Assembly (NCBI RefSeq): GCF_963676685.1
Contig: NC_092344.1
Span: 101,028,749 to 101,092,748, forward strand
Direction: 5' to 3'
Source of the DNA: Mytilus edulis
Taxonomy: Eukaryota > Mollusca > Bivalvia > Mytilida > Mytilidae
Length of the DNA stretch: 64,000 nucleotides
Position 1 is the stretch's first letter. Each line of letters starts with the position of its first letter. The position numbers and the translations under genes were made by a program. Shown one piece after another: positions 1-10,883 of the stretch. Under the pieces are notes generated by a model. The model made no database searches. It was not told the DNA's origin and saw only the letters and a list, made by a program, of their open reading frames with translations.

Positions 1-174
1 TTATTTTTTTTGCTGAATACATAGCTAAAGATAATTCTAGGTTGAGGAAAGGAAGCAAAGGTTTTTTTTTTAGGATGAAATTTGAAAAAAATAGGCAGGA
101 CAGGAGTCTTGAGTAAAAAAAAAAAGGCAGGATGAGACAATTGCCAAAATGCAGGACAACATTTTTCATCCTAG

Positions 175-193
175 CCCCCCCCCCCCCCCCCCC
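175..193. repeat. Poly(C) tract, 19 bp
   Basis: An uninterrupted run of 19 C residues in otherwise AT-rich DNA. Poly(A) runs stand on its left (for example 111-125). The length of such a run is error-prone in assemblies. Confidence 0.9.
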
Positions 194-799
194 ATAAAAA
201 TCAAATGGTAGCTCCCTAAAAACAACAAACACGCTTCATTTCATTAAGATGCAAATGCTTTATAGAAGTACGAAGTTTACCAGTCCGATAATTCACATTG
301 TTTCTACAAATCTTCTAGTATTTACCATCAATATGTATGGTATCTAAAATCTGAATACTTATCAAAGGTTTTATAATAATCCTAAATCATTTTGGCTCAT
401 CAATGGAATACATGTTACATGCAATTGACTTTAATTTTATTTAATAAGGCTCATACTATGCAAAATATCTGAATTACTTTGCTTTTTTTACTACTTGCAC
501 TTTTTGACGTCATATCAATGTGTGAAATAAGAAACAAATTGTATAACATTAATTGTTTTAACACAAATGACATATAATGTTTGCATGCTTGAATAACACG
601 ATGATTTCGACCTTAGCGACATTTAGAATGAATAATCACACTGTATGCAAACATTTTTTTCTCAACCAAACATTTTACTTGCGTCACTTAATGATTACTA
701 GACTTAATTCAGTATGTAGCTTGGAGATATGCTGGCGGTTTGTCTGTGAATAAGTGCAAATATCTGGAATTCAGTCAGGAAGTGAATGAGCGACAGTAA

Positions 800-1125
800 A
801 ACATGTGTGAAAAAGTAAAATAGCAAAAATACCGACCTCCAAGAAAATTCAAAACAGAAAGTCCTTATCAAATGGCAAAATCAAAAGCTTAAACACATCA
901 AACGAATGAAACTAACTACCATACAATTATTTCCTCATGTTGAAAATGGTGGATTAAACCTGTTTTTTTAGCAGCTACACCTCTCACTTGTATGACAGTC
1001 GTATTGAATTCCATTATATTGACAAAAAAGGGAGCAAAACAGACAAAGTTGGCAAAAGTAGGGATACAACAGTAAAAATTCTTATTTTTCGCAGGCATTT
1101 CGAGTAAAAGGTTTACAGAGATCAT
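800..1125 (+). repeat. Dispersed repeat, family E (copy 1)
   Basis: The block contains CAAATGGCAAAATCAAAAGC followed by AACACATCAAACGAATG, then GAAAATGGTGGATTAAACCTG and CTCTCACTTGTATGACAGTCG. The same ordered motifs recur at 7505-7590, 22024-22135, 47700-47948 and 50564-50800, and inverted at 28565-28672. No coding capacity is visible. The 71-residue minus-strand frame that overlaps it is a shadow. Confidence 0.8.
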
Positions 1126-1464
1126 ATTCATAATTTAAAGTGCAAAACCTATAGTTCTTGCGTTAATCCTAATAAAACATTGTTGTTTGTCGCCTTCTAA
1201 GGAATTGACAATATAATGCTTGTAAATCTTTGATTTTTTTTTATGAAAATAGAAGGATAATAAGCAGGAAATATAAAATCGAATGAGGTTGGCCGTAAAA
1301 ACAACAACAAACAACCCCAAAACTAAATACAAAAATAAGATGTGGTATGATTGCCAATGAGACAAATCTCTACAAACAAACGTTTGCATTTAGATAATTT
1401 AAGTTTCTTTTTTATTATAAGAAGGACTTCGCTATACTTCTTTTCTATTCTGAATATTCGATAC

Positions 1465-1660
1465 AAGTAGAGGCCACGAGTTCGAACTCCGCTCGTGCAC
1501 TTGACTTCAGTCTTAATTGACTAGGGTTCTCAGTTTTCTTATCGAAGGTCGGTGATTTTTTCCAGCACTCCGGCTACCTCCAACAATAAAAACTGGCCGC
1601 CACGAAATAGCCAAAAAGCGGTGCTTAAAAGTGGCGTTAAAGCACAGAAAATGAAATCAA
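1465..1660 (+). repeat. SINE-like element with tRNA-type B box
   Basis: A tRNA-type B box (GAGTTCGAACTCC, 1478-1490) is followed by a GC-richer body with CCAGCACTCCGGCTACCTCC and ACTGGCCGCCACGAAATAGC, ending near GTGGCGTTAAAGCAC. This order, a pol III promoter remnant then a conserved core, matches tRNA-derived SINEs. I recall this body as recurrent in mollusc genomes. The A box is not evident, so the 5' end is probably truncated. The 63-codon frame at 1552 lies inside the repeat and is not a gene. Confidence 0.6.
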
Positions 1661-1699
1661 ATCAATTTAATACAAGAATTTTCAATATCGAAAAGTCGA

Positions 1700-4600
1700 T
1701 ATCAAAGAAAACGATAAGTATATTATTAAAGAACAACATGTAGATCATAAAGTTTCAAGGTGAAAAATTATGCTTAAGCACACAACATAGAAATATGTAT
1801 GCTAACCTATTTTCAACGAATAATTTGAAAACCACAAATATGTCAATTTAAATGAAATTTCTCATAAATAACATAAGATGCACACCTTGTCTGAATAAAA
1901 CTTCATAGCTACCACACGATGATGTAAAACTAGACATAGTGATGTACATGACTACAAGGCATTTATAATCCTTCTTCGGAATTATATAATGTTTTCGTGT
2001 GGTAATCTATCATAAAACACGACGACAAAGCAAGTATATATCAACTGGGGACTCCAAGGAATCTGTATCGCATATATGGCATTGTTGCATAAAACTTATA
2101 CAATAGAACTAGACTATTTGTGCTAAATGAAAATAGTCATGTGGGGCAATACCATATCTTAATATATTTTAGCCAGACATAAATTTAGGTTGATCCATTT
2201 TTGGGTTAGTAGAAAAAAATTACAATTGTAAGTTGGGAACAATAATTCTAAAAAAAAAGTCAATGGACGATTCACTCATTTGACTTGCTTATAGATCTTG
2301 TGTTGCCGATCAAATTAATTTAAGTCTTCAAGTGATTCGGTTAAACCCTAAAATTATTAAAAAATTAGCAATTAAGCTGATAGACATTGGTCGACCGTTT
2401 ATATAAGTTTTTGCCCATTTCGGTGTATTTGGTGAAATTACATCAGATAGATAGAGACAGCGTATAGCAAACAATGAACCCCGTCAAGATCTACTAATAA
2501 GTTTAATGACCAAACTCATCGCTCGACTCATACCGGAGTTATTGCAAGTTACAAAAGCTATTTTTAAGCGATTTATTTCAATTTTTCAAAATTGTCAAGA
2601 TAGAGAGTGGTTTGAGAATCTGAACTCTTTCTGCAATTTTCTGGTTATATGCATACGCACATAGAGATAAACATGATATATCTATAAGTACTTAAGTACT
2701 CAAATTCCCAGCAGACTTGAAGAGCAGGAATTCAAAATAATTCAAGTGGTAACAACATATTTGTCCAACTTTAGGATTATGAAATTAAAACGATTTCATT
2801 CGGTTTATATATACTATGCAAACTATGCTTATTTTTAATAAGATTTATTTTTTCAAGTTGACATTTATTAGAAATGAAACAAATTTATGAATAAGTCCAC
2901 ACCTTTACGTTTAATATAGGTCGAATCATCTAACCATAGTTTGTGTAGGAGGACCATATATCTGGCAAACCAACAAATATTTTTATTTAATGAATTTAAT
3001 AACATTTTCATTCAAGTTTTAAGTAGATCTTTGTTAAACACTTAATATGTATGTCCATATTTGGAAATTTTCTCACGCCTGAGTGTATTGGTAATACATA
3101 AAGAACCCCTAAACACGCACTTTGATATGGAACTAAATACATCGGCTTTGTGCAAGAACAAAAAACAAAGAAACAATAAAAATGGCTTGGCAAAGATTGA
3201 ATATAGCTTTTGTTTTTGCTGAATTCTTTTAAGGGATTGTTTTTATAACATTTATATTCTTTCATTTTTATCTAATATACATGCGATCTGACAAGATCAA
3301 AATGTACGAAAAAACTGATTTGGCGTAAACATTGTATTTGAAAAACCTAGCATGATCGGGGCAATGCATGGTAACTATTCAATTTTCAATCCGTGAATGA
3401 TGCAAATAATTTCAGAAAGACAGAGACAAATCGTGTTAAGAGTTATTGTTATTCAATGGTTAACATAATGTAGTATGCTGGGTTTTTGAAAACAAAAACA
3501 CCTTCGGTTGATGGGAACTTTTAAAAATACAAAACCTGTTTGAAAGTTAACCAGATACTTAGGCGAACACAACCGATAGTGCATTTTGTATAAATATACA
3601 CCAGGCTCTCTGAATGCACTGATCTTGCAAAGTGGACTCATTTAGCTGTGTAGAGTAATTAAATATTAAATCACCACCCGGTCTCTTTGCAGATTTTATA
3701 AATACAAGACACATTATTCACCTTTCAATAGATACAAGTTTGGTTTTGAAGTTGGGTGAACCTGTAGAAAACTTATTTGAAACGGGATAGCACATTCTTC
3801 CTATAAAGGAGATATTGTTTACTAAGCCCGGAAATTTATATAAGATCCGGGTAAAGTTATTCTAAATAAATTTTATCTATATAAAAGGTAAACAATTCAA
3901 CACTGTAATTAGATATTTGAATGTTGTTTTAATGATATAAATATCAGTATATTAACATCAAACGTAATATTATTGTTACAAACATCTGTAAATTCATGAT
4001 ACTCTGTCGATACCTGTATCTTGGCATTGTACTAGGTCATGTTTTTCGCTGCCTGATTCTAAAAATGACGTCTTTAGCTAAATAATTGGATGCTGGATGT
4101 GTTCTGTTTTATATTTTAGTCTTATATGCATGTTTTCTTTATTAGTTGTCATTGGTTTGTATCTAGCTGTCAGTAACTTCGAGTACATTCAGATCTATAC
4201 TTAGTGTCTTTTTTCTATGTGGGGATGTATAAATACCAAGCATCCATAACATTTTTTTTTACTTAGGAAGTTCAATAAATTATCAGTAACCTTTACGTAC
4301 TGTTTGTCCTATTGTCTGATATATTAACAATGTCACAAAGATCATTGTGTTCTTTTTGCTTAAGGCTGATATGTTCAAGCTTCCATTTCAAATATAGATA
4401 AACTTTAATTTCCTGACTTATAAACCGTTGACCTCAGAAATGTGGCTCAATTCGCACATACTATGGAATTTATTTTCATTTCTAAATCAATGTTGATATG
4501 ATGAACATTATTCTCTTTTCAGTCGAATATTGAAATATCCTTCCTTTTAAATCTCTATATGTATGGTTATTTTCATGTTACAATCACTCTACTTTTACAA

Positions 4601-5360
4601 AACACTAACAGAAATAGTAACCCTCCCCAATATTAACAACACAAAAACCGCAAAATTCTCGATCAATCCGTGCACACACTGATACACGTGTCTTACGAAT
4701 ATATTTTAGAAGGCACAATTGAGACCAAAAGTTCGGCACGCACAAATGTACACCATGTTGAGAGCATGAATCGCAATCGGACTTTTAACAATTGCAATGC
4801 TTTTTGTTTCTAAAAGAAATAATATGAAATTGATCATTCAGAATAACTCAATTTAAGTATCAGTAGGTAATCGATTTTCAAACATCGTAAATCGATTAAG
4901 AATTTATTTGGAAAAACTCTCTTAAAAAAGGTTTCATAATAACGATTATTGAAGTAGTATGGAGTGTGTATATACATTGTCAGTTCCATGTCAGTATATA
5001 CTATTTAATGCGATTTATGGCAACACAGTATGGAGAAAAGATGAGAACTGTAACTAACAATACTAAAAACCAAAAAATAACAAACAAACAAAATATTTGG
5101 AGGTATCAATCGGTCTTTAAAATTCAACCGGTGTCGATTCAATTAGACAAGACCTCGAATAACAAAGATTTGCAATCAACACAACATTTTAATAGTGTCT
5201 TCATATAATATGAAGAAAAAGATTAGTTATTCTGCAATGAATATTTAATCCAAATTTCAGCAGAATGATTCAAAATACTAGTACGACAAAGGAGAGCAAG
5301 TAATACATGTTTTATCATTTTCACCGATTTTTTCGCCTTTACGAACGAGATAATTAGTAT
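1700..5360. other. Intergenic DNA, no gene seen
   Basis: AT-rich sequence with only short frames of 85 codons or fewer. These lack convincing splice signals, domain motifs or a repeated pattern. I see no recognisable gene here. Confidence 0.5.
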
Positions 5361-5364
5361 TTAG

Positions 5365-5805
5365 AATGAAATTCAAAACAGTGTGGCTGTGGCCATTGAT
5401 TGACACATTAAATTCATCCATTGACTGGGACAATTTACGTGAACGTTTGTCTGTAACGACCACTGTTCACGACGTACTACGATAGACATTTAAACTGTGG
5501 GGTCACCAAAGGTTTCTTAACGCCTTTAATTATAAAATAATTCGAAAAAATAATCAGGAATAACCTTTATGTTTTGATTTATATAATTGATATAAATCAA
5601 AACATCGTGTTATTTTTGATTAATTTTTTCGAATTACTTTATTAAGGTGTTGAGAACCTTTGGTGACCCCATAGTTAAAGTGTCTTTAAAAAGTACACAG
5701 TGAGCAATGGTCGTTACATACAAACGTTCACCTAAATTGTCCCAGTCAATGGATGAATTTAATGTGTCAATCAATGGCCACAGACACACTGTTTTGAATT
5801 TCATT
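5365..5805. mobile_element. Foldback element, 441-bp imperfect palindrome
   Basis: The two halves are reverse complements nearly end to end. The left arm begins AATGAAATTCAAAACAGTGT and the right arm ends with its complement. The centre is near 5585, where GTTTTGATTTATAT and ATATAAATCAAAAC flank 5 bp. Both arms contain GGTCACCAAAGGTT (as its complement on the right) and a stretch with GACTGGGACAATTTA. It has the form of a foldback or MITE-type DNA element with almost no unique centre. A partial third copy of the arm end lies at 6165-6220. The 61-residue minus-strand frame inside it is a shadow. Confidence 0.8.
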
Positions 5806-5867
5806 TTAAGAAAAAAGTGCTACAGCAGGAAATTTCGCAGTCTTTTTAATAAAATTTTCCGTTTTTA

Positions 5868-6160
5868 GCTCACCTGGCGTCCGTCGTCCGTCGTCGTCGT
5901 TAACATTTTACATTTTGAACTTCTTCTTGAGAACCACTATGGGAAATGCATACAAATGACTTCTTTTAGAGAACCACTGAATGGAATGAAACCAAACATG
6001 GCATGAATGTTCCTTATGAGGTGCTGACCAAGTGTTGTTACTTTGTAGCCAATCAATCATCCAAGATGGCTGCCAACGGGGGACTTAGTTTAACATAGGA
6101 CCCTTTGGGAAATGCGTTTAAATGACTTCTCTTAGAGAACCACTGAATGGAATGAAACCA
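5868..6160 (-). mobile_element. Fragment related to the 47.9-50.3 kb element
   Basis: It begins TTAGCTCACCTGGCGTCCG and GTCGTCCGTCGTCGTCGTTA. This is the reverse complement of the GC-rich GACGACGGACGCC terminus and AGGTGAGCT end seen at 50148-50258. Two direct copies of TTAGAGAACCACTGAATGGA follow (about 5966 and 6130). It is a truncated member of the family in the opposite orientation. Confidence 0.6.
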
Positions 6161-6164
6161 AACA

Positions 6165-6220
6165 TGAATTTAATGTGTCAATCAATGGCCACATCCACAC
6201 TGTTTTGAATTTCATTCTAT
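6165..6220 (+). repeat. Partial extra copy of the foldback-element arm
   Basis: It carries GAATTTAATGTGTCAATCAA, GGCCACATCCACACTG and TTTTGAATTTCATT, matching the right arm end at 5752-5805. It lies just beyond the fragment at 5868-6160 and may mark a rearranged or nested insertion. Confidence 0.7.
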
Positions 6221-6468
6221 TATAAAAACTTGTGGTACATCTTAGTTGTGATTTAACAGGACATTACAAGATATGAAGGAGTTGTTTTTTGTTTGTGCAA
6301 AACAACGTAATACGTTATCATTCAGTTACAGCGCAAAAATAGAATCTAGATTGACAAAGTACACACGGATGAAAGGGGAGAGCAAATCATCATTTGTTTC
6401 TGCTGTCTGCTGTGTACCTGATTTATATCCCTATTGTTGCAAGTTGACACATTTTATATTAGTAAGTT

Positions 6469-6700
6469 GACTCTGACTATTTGTTATTGGTATACAATAT
6501 CAAAAGTATAAATAGGGACATTACACTATAAAACCATTCGTCACTGACTCTGACTATTTGTTATTGGTATACACTATCAAAAGTATAAATAAGGACATTA
6601 CACTATAAAACCATTCGTCACGGACTCTGACTATTTGTTATTGGTATACAATATCAAAAGTATAAATAGGGACATTACACTATAAAACCATTCGTCACTG
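6469..6700 (+). repeat. Tandem repeat, 77 bp x 3
   Basis: Three units start at 6469, 6546 and 6623, each beginning GACTCTGACTATTTGTTATT and ending near CCATTCGTCAC. They differ by a few substitutions (ACAATATC or ACACTATC; ATAGGG or ATAAGG). No coding role is seen. Confidence 0.9.
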
Positions 6701-7684
6701 TTAAATAACGAATGTTTTGAATGTCTATCTTTCCTCATTACAGTTACAAATTGTTTACTTTGTTTCTATTTAATAATTGATGAAATGTCTTGCTTAAAAC
6801 CCCCTTTTAATGACAAAATCAGACAACAAAAAATAAATAATTTCCAAATCAAAGAAGCATGAAGGACTTCTTATAGAACAAATTTAATACACTCGATTTT
6901 CAGACAAATCTAGTTTTAGGAGTTTTATTTACAATGTGAACCATCGACAGGACACAGTAGTTTCAAACAAGATTGTGGAAATTTTTGAAGGACGTTGATA
7001 TTGTGTATCCTCTATCCGCTTATATGATTATCCATTATTCTATTTCAACACATGAATAAATTAAATACATTTAGAATTGTAGATAGGTCAGAATGCATAG
7101 TAGACAACGACATTTCCTTTTTCTTGACCGGGCACTCATCAACTCATCATAGTTAGAATACCTCTCAGGGTCCCAAGATGAATTGTGTATTTTTTTTTCT
7201 CGTGTATAATGTTTATCTGGTTTTTTTTCCTGCTTCTGTTTTGTACTAAAATTGTTTTCTTTTCATCCTTTGAATAAACGGCGATAAGATCTGCATACTA
7301 TTTGCCTAAAGCCTTCCACCAATGTCTGAGGTAACTATCGTTTTGATTAGCTTCTGTCTTTACTGAACTTATTTCATACCTTTTTTGCCATTTTTGATTT
7401 GGATGTTTGTATGGAATCAACGCTCTCTTTCGGTTTATCTAACTCGTCTTGTTCTTCAGTTCCGCATAAATGTTTGACTCATCTTTAAATTTTACTGTGT
7501 AATTTTAGAAAAATGTGAAATCACAAAAATACTGAACTCCGAGGAAAATTCAAAACGGAAATTAAATGGCAAAAATCCAAAGCTTTAAATTCCACATACT
7601 AAAACTTTTTTTACGAAGAGTTTTTCATTTACCTCCTGTATTCTAGACATAAAAAAGCTGACATTTAGCCAAGGTATTTTGAAA
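6701..7684. other. Intergenic DNA with a family E fragment
   Basis: Only a short family E repeat fragment at about 7505-7590 (ATACTGAACTCCGAGGAAAA) is recognisable. The rest shows no gene or structured repeat. Confidence 0.5.
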
Positions 7685-8470
7685 TAGATATATTTCATTA
7701 TTAAATGGTCAGATAAATCTAGTTATGATTATGGCTATCTCTAAATTGATAAAATGATTTCAGATATATTATCGAGCTGTTGAAATTTTGCAAGACGAAT
7801 ACGAATCCGATTACAGAATTGTGTCTTCAAACTTTGGTTAAAAATCTGTCAAATGAGTTGTGATCTTTACAATATAATGTTTGTACATCAATCAAATTAT
7901 TACGTCAAAGAAAACGTTTAATTTGTTTTGTATCATTTAGGCATTGTATGGTGTACCCTTGATATGCTAACCATGTTTGTCAATACTTACTTAAAAAGAG
8001 CTCTTAGTTAGTTTAGCCGATTTCAAAACATAAATACAATGACATTACATTTAGATAACAAATGTTCAATGAATTTGAAAGACATAACTGCCAATAACAT
8101 TTGTATAACGGATAAAATACAAAATATCCCATGTAGAAGTTGGTCAAAGTTAACCTTGACAAAAGCTTGTTACGGTCTTTAATCTTACTCAGATCAATTC
8201 TTCGAGGCAGAATATCTTAAGAGTTTTACATACACACAGATATATTTCAACATGAATGAATTCTGCTGTATTGGCATTCAGAGAGTTGCATGTTTCTTAC
8301 ATAATAAACTTTCAATATATATTATGTTGTAAATTTGCATGGTCTTAAATACTAGTGTCTGTAATATTCCTGCAATACCAGAATGAGCCTCGAATTAATT
8401 TTAAATTAATTTAATTTTATGTTTTCGAACCACTACATATCTTCACTATTCTATTTTAAGAACAACAATG
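7685..8470 (+). repeat. Old duplicated unit, copy 1
   Basis: The block runs from TGGTCAGATAAATCTAG (7706) through AGAATTGTGTCTTCA, ACGTCAAAGAAAACG, TTTGTTTTGTATCATTTA, CCCTTGATATGCTAACCAT and TTAACCTTGACAAAAGCTTG to GCATGGTCTTAAATACTAG. The same markers recur in the same order 831 bp later (copy 2) and more weakly at 20.3-21.8 kb. No conserved reading frame is evident between copies, so it is treated as non-coding. Confidence 0.75.
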
Positions 8471-8689
8471 TGATAGTTTAGCATATTGAAGGTGAGTACT
8501 TTATAAGTCACATGATAAAGCATTTTCAAAGATTTATGGTCAGATAAATCTAGTTATGATTGTGGTAATATCTTAATTGAAATAAAGATTTCATATATAC
8601 TATCAAGCTGCTGACATTTTGCAAAACGAATACGAGTCCGAATACAGAATTGTGTCTTCATACTTTGGTTAAAAACGTATGTTAAATAA

Positions 8690-8890
8690 AGGCATCAGTA
8701 GTATACCGCTATTCGAAATTCATAAATCGATCGAGAAAAAAAAACCCAAAACCGGGTAACAAACTAAAACTGAGAGAAATACATCAAATATAAGAGGAAA
8801 ACTACGACACAACATAAACACAACACTAAAATGTAATACACACTAAGTGGACTTTTAACATACCAACGCATCTGCATCTATCTTACATAC
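8690..8890 (+). repeat. Dispersed repeat, family B (copy 1)
   Basis: It carries AGTAGTATACCGCTATTCGA, AAAACCGGGTAACAAACTAA and CATACCAACGCATCTGCATC. Related copies are at 45873-46045 and 62677-62880, and inverted at 26775-26975. The right part (TCTATCTTACATAC) is also present, inverted, at 19225-19290. Confidence 0.7.
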
Positions 8891-8892
8891 AA

Positions 8893-9730
8893 TAAATAAT
8901 TAATAGTTATCCAATAAAGATAAGATCATCCCGATGGCCGGAGGCCAGAGTGTGATCTTACATTGACACACTAAGTCCGAATGGGATAACTATTTTACAT
9001 CCCAGCTGTTTTAGATTAGACGAAAAACCATTTACAATTCATAAAATCTAGTTTAGAACGCCACACAACTATTATTATATACTTTATATATTACTATATG
9101 ATGTATACCCTTTATGATCCCCTACCACGATGAGTAGATATCAAACAATGTCAACTCGCCCCACTGGCCAATCGGCCCACACTATATCGTCACTTTATGA
9201 AAAAAATTGCCCCACTCTTGTAACCGACTCGCCCAACTTTAAAAAAGTGTAAAATCAAATTGAACAATCAGTCTGACAACTCATTTATTTAACGAAAAGG
9301 GTTTAAACCCCACTGAGTAAAGGTCTGCCAACTCGCCCCAGTTATAAAAAAATATATTGTTTCCTTTAAGTATGTTAAATTTCCGATAGTTCGTATCCAG
9401 CCGTCATGGTCAAGTGGTATGTGTCGTGATTTGAATTTTTTTATTTTTTGTTTTTATTTTTTTTTAAAGATTAAAAAAAAATGTGTCGTGATTTGATATG
9501 CTAAAGGTCTTGAGTTCGAATCCCAGCATATACACTGGATTTTTTTTCTACGTGAATTTTGATAGTCTTCTCCGTATAATTAATTATAAGTTTTATACTG
9601 GATTTGACATTCCCGCCAAAATGTTACAGAACAAAGGAAAACATGCATAACAAAGAAACTTAAACTGGGGTGATCTGGTAGGGGTGGCTCAGATCACCCC
9701 TGTTAGAACAAAGGAGCTGGGATGTAAACA
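8893..9730. mobile_element. MITE-like insertion with an empty site elsewhere
   Basis: Flanks CTTACATACAATAAATA (left) and ACAAAGTAATTACCTACCAT (right) are directly adjacent, on the minus strand, at about 19200-19240. The roughly 830 bp between them is therefore an insertion. TTTACATCCCAGCT (about 8994) and AGCTGGGATGTAAA (about 9716) form an inner inverted pair. The left end has a further nested hairpin (TAGTTATCC with GGATAACTA; AAGATCA with TGATCTT). No transposase frame is present. The exact duplicated target bases cannot be fixed by eye. Confidence 0.65.
9400..9545 (+). repeat. tRNA-like SINE head split by a small insertion
   Basis: An A-box-like TGGTCAAGTGG (9407-9417) and a B box GAGTTCGAATCC (9512-9523) are in tRNA order. 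Between them the 16-bp word ATGTGTCGTGATTTGA occurs twice (9419-9434 and 9481-9496), flanking 46 bp of A/T-only-like sequence ending in eight A residues. Removing one copy and the AT stretch restores normal tRNA A-to-B spacing. It is a tRNA-derived SINE or tRNA pseudogene that was itself hit. The arms pair too poorly to call a functional tRNA. Confidence 0.6.
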
Positions 9731-10540
9731 AAGTAATTACCTACCATACAGCATTTCATTTCATTTCATAAACGAACTATAATATAATAATGGCCAATCC
9801 CCGTTAAATGAGGAACTTTTTTACACTAAAATGTTTGAACATTAATCAAATTACTACGTCAAAGAAAACGTTTAATTTGTTTTGTATCATTTATGCCTTC
9901 TATGGTTTACCCTTGATATGCTAACCATATTTGTCAATTCTAAAGTAAGACTTTTAATTATAATTAGTTTGACCGATTTCAAAACAAAAATACAAGGATA
10001 TTAAATTTAGATAATAACAGTTAAATGAGTTATAAAAACATAACTTCAATAACACTTGTTTAACGGATAATGGTCAAGAGTGATCGAAGTAATATCTATT
10101 AGAATGAACAAAATATCCAATGTAGGTATTGGGTCAAAGTTAACCTTGACAAAAGCTTGTTATGGTCTTTAATTTTACTCAGTTCTATTCTTCAAAGCAG
10201 GGTATTAGATACACACAAAGAGATTTCAACATGAATGAATAATGCTGTATTGTCGTCAGAGAGAAGCATAATCTGTTTACATAATAAGCGTTGAAAAGTT
10301 GCTTGGTCTTAAAAACTCAGATAGAAAGTAAAATTGTTTTCATTGTAAGCGACACGTAAGTTAAAAAATGCAAAACAGCAAAGAGACAGTTAATAAGGGT
10401 TCACGATTCATTGACCAGCTAAGAGCGAAGCTGGTCTGACTGTCCGCCAGTAATTATTAAGAACAGCGAAGTATGGTTGGTTGTTCTCTATTTTTTTTCA
10501 AATATTAGAATGTAACATCATCACTGGTTAAATTATAAAA

Positions 10541-10883
10541 GAGGGACGAAAGATACCAAAGGGACAGTCAAACTCATAAATCAAAAACAAACTGACAACG
10601 CCATGGCTAAAAATGAAAAAGACAAACAGAAAAACAATAGTACACACGACACAACATAGAAAACTAAAGAATAAACAACACGAACCCCACCAAAAACTAG
10701 GGGTGATCTCAGGTGCTCCGGAAGGGTAAGCAGATCCTGCTCCACATGTGGCACCCGTCGTGTCGCTAATGTGATTACAAATCCGGTAAATAATCTAATT
10801 CGGTAGGTCATATTCATGAAAGGGAAGGGGATTGTAGTTACGATGTAAGGAACATATCCGATATCATTTGTGAAACGGTTATT
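10541..10883 (+). repeat. Dispersed repeat family A, left part, interrupted
   Basis: It starts GAGGGACGAAAGATACC and continues through AACTGACAACGCCATGGC, AGGGGTGATCTCAGGTGCTC, AGCAGATCCTGCTCCACATG and CATATCCGATATCATTTGTG to GAAACGGTTATT. At 10884 it breaks into the 350-bp array and resumes at 17829 with CCATAACGGTCAACC after TATT. Uninterrupted copies at 45448-45850, 40794-41450 and 50277-50555 show the intact junction. The family is one I recognise as very common in Mytilus. Confidence 0.9.

Larger units (their letters stand above)
8525..10330 (+). repeat. Old duplicated unit, copy 2, interrupted
   Basis: The first part at 8525-8690 matches 7690-7850 and the second part at 9830-10330 matches 7877-8350. 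About 1.1 kb between them (8690-9830) consists of a family B repeat, a MITE-like element and a tRNA-like SINE, which copy 1 lacks. The unit was therefore duplicated before those insertions. Confidence 0.7.

Noticed and set aside
9400..9545. Functional tRNA gene
   Set aside because: The A and B boxes are present, but the T arm pairs poorly, the acceptor stem does not close, and an insertion splits the anticodon region.
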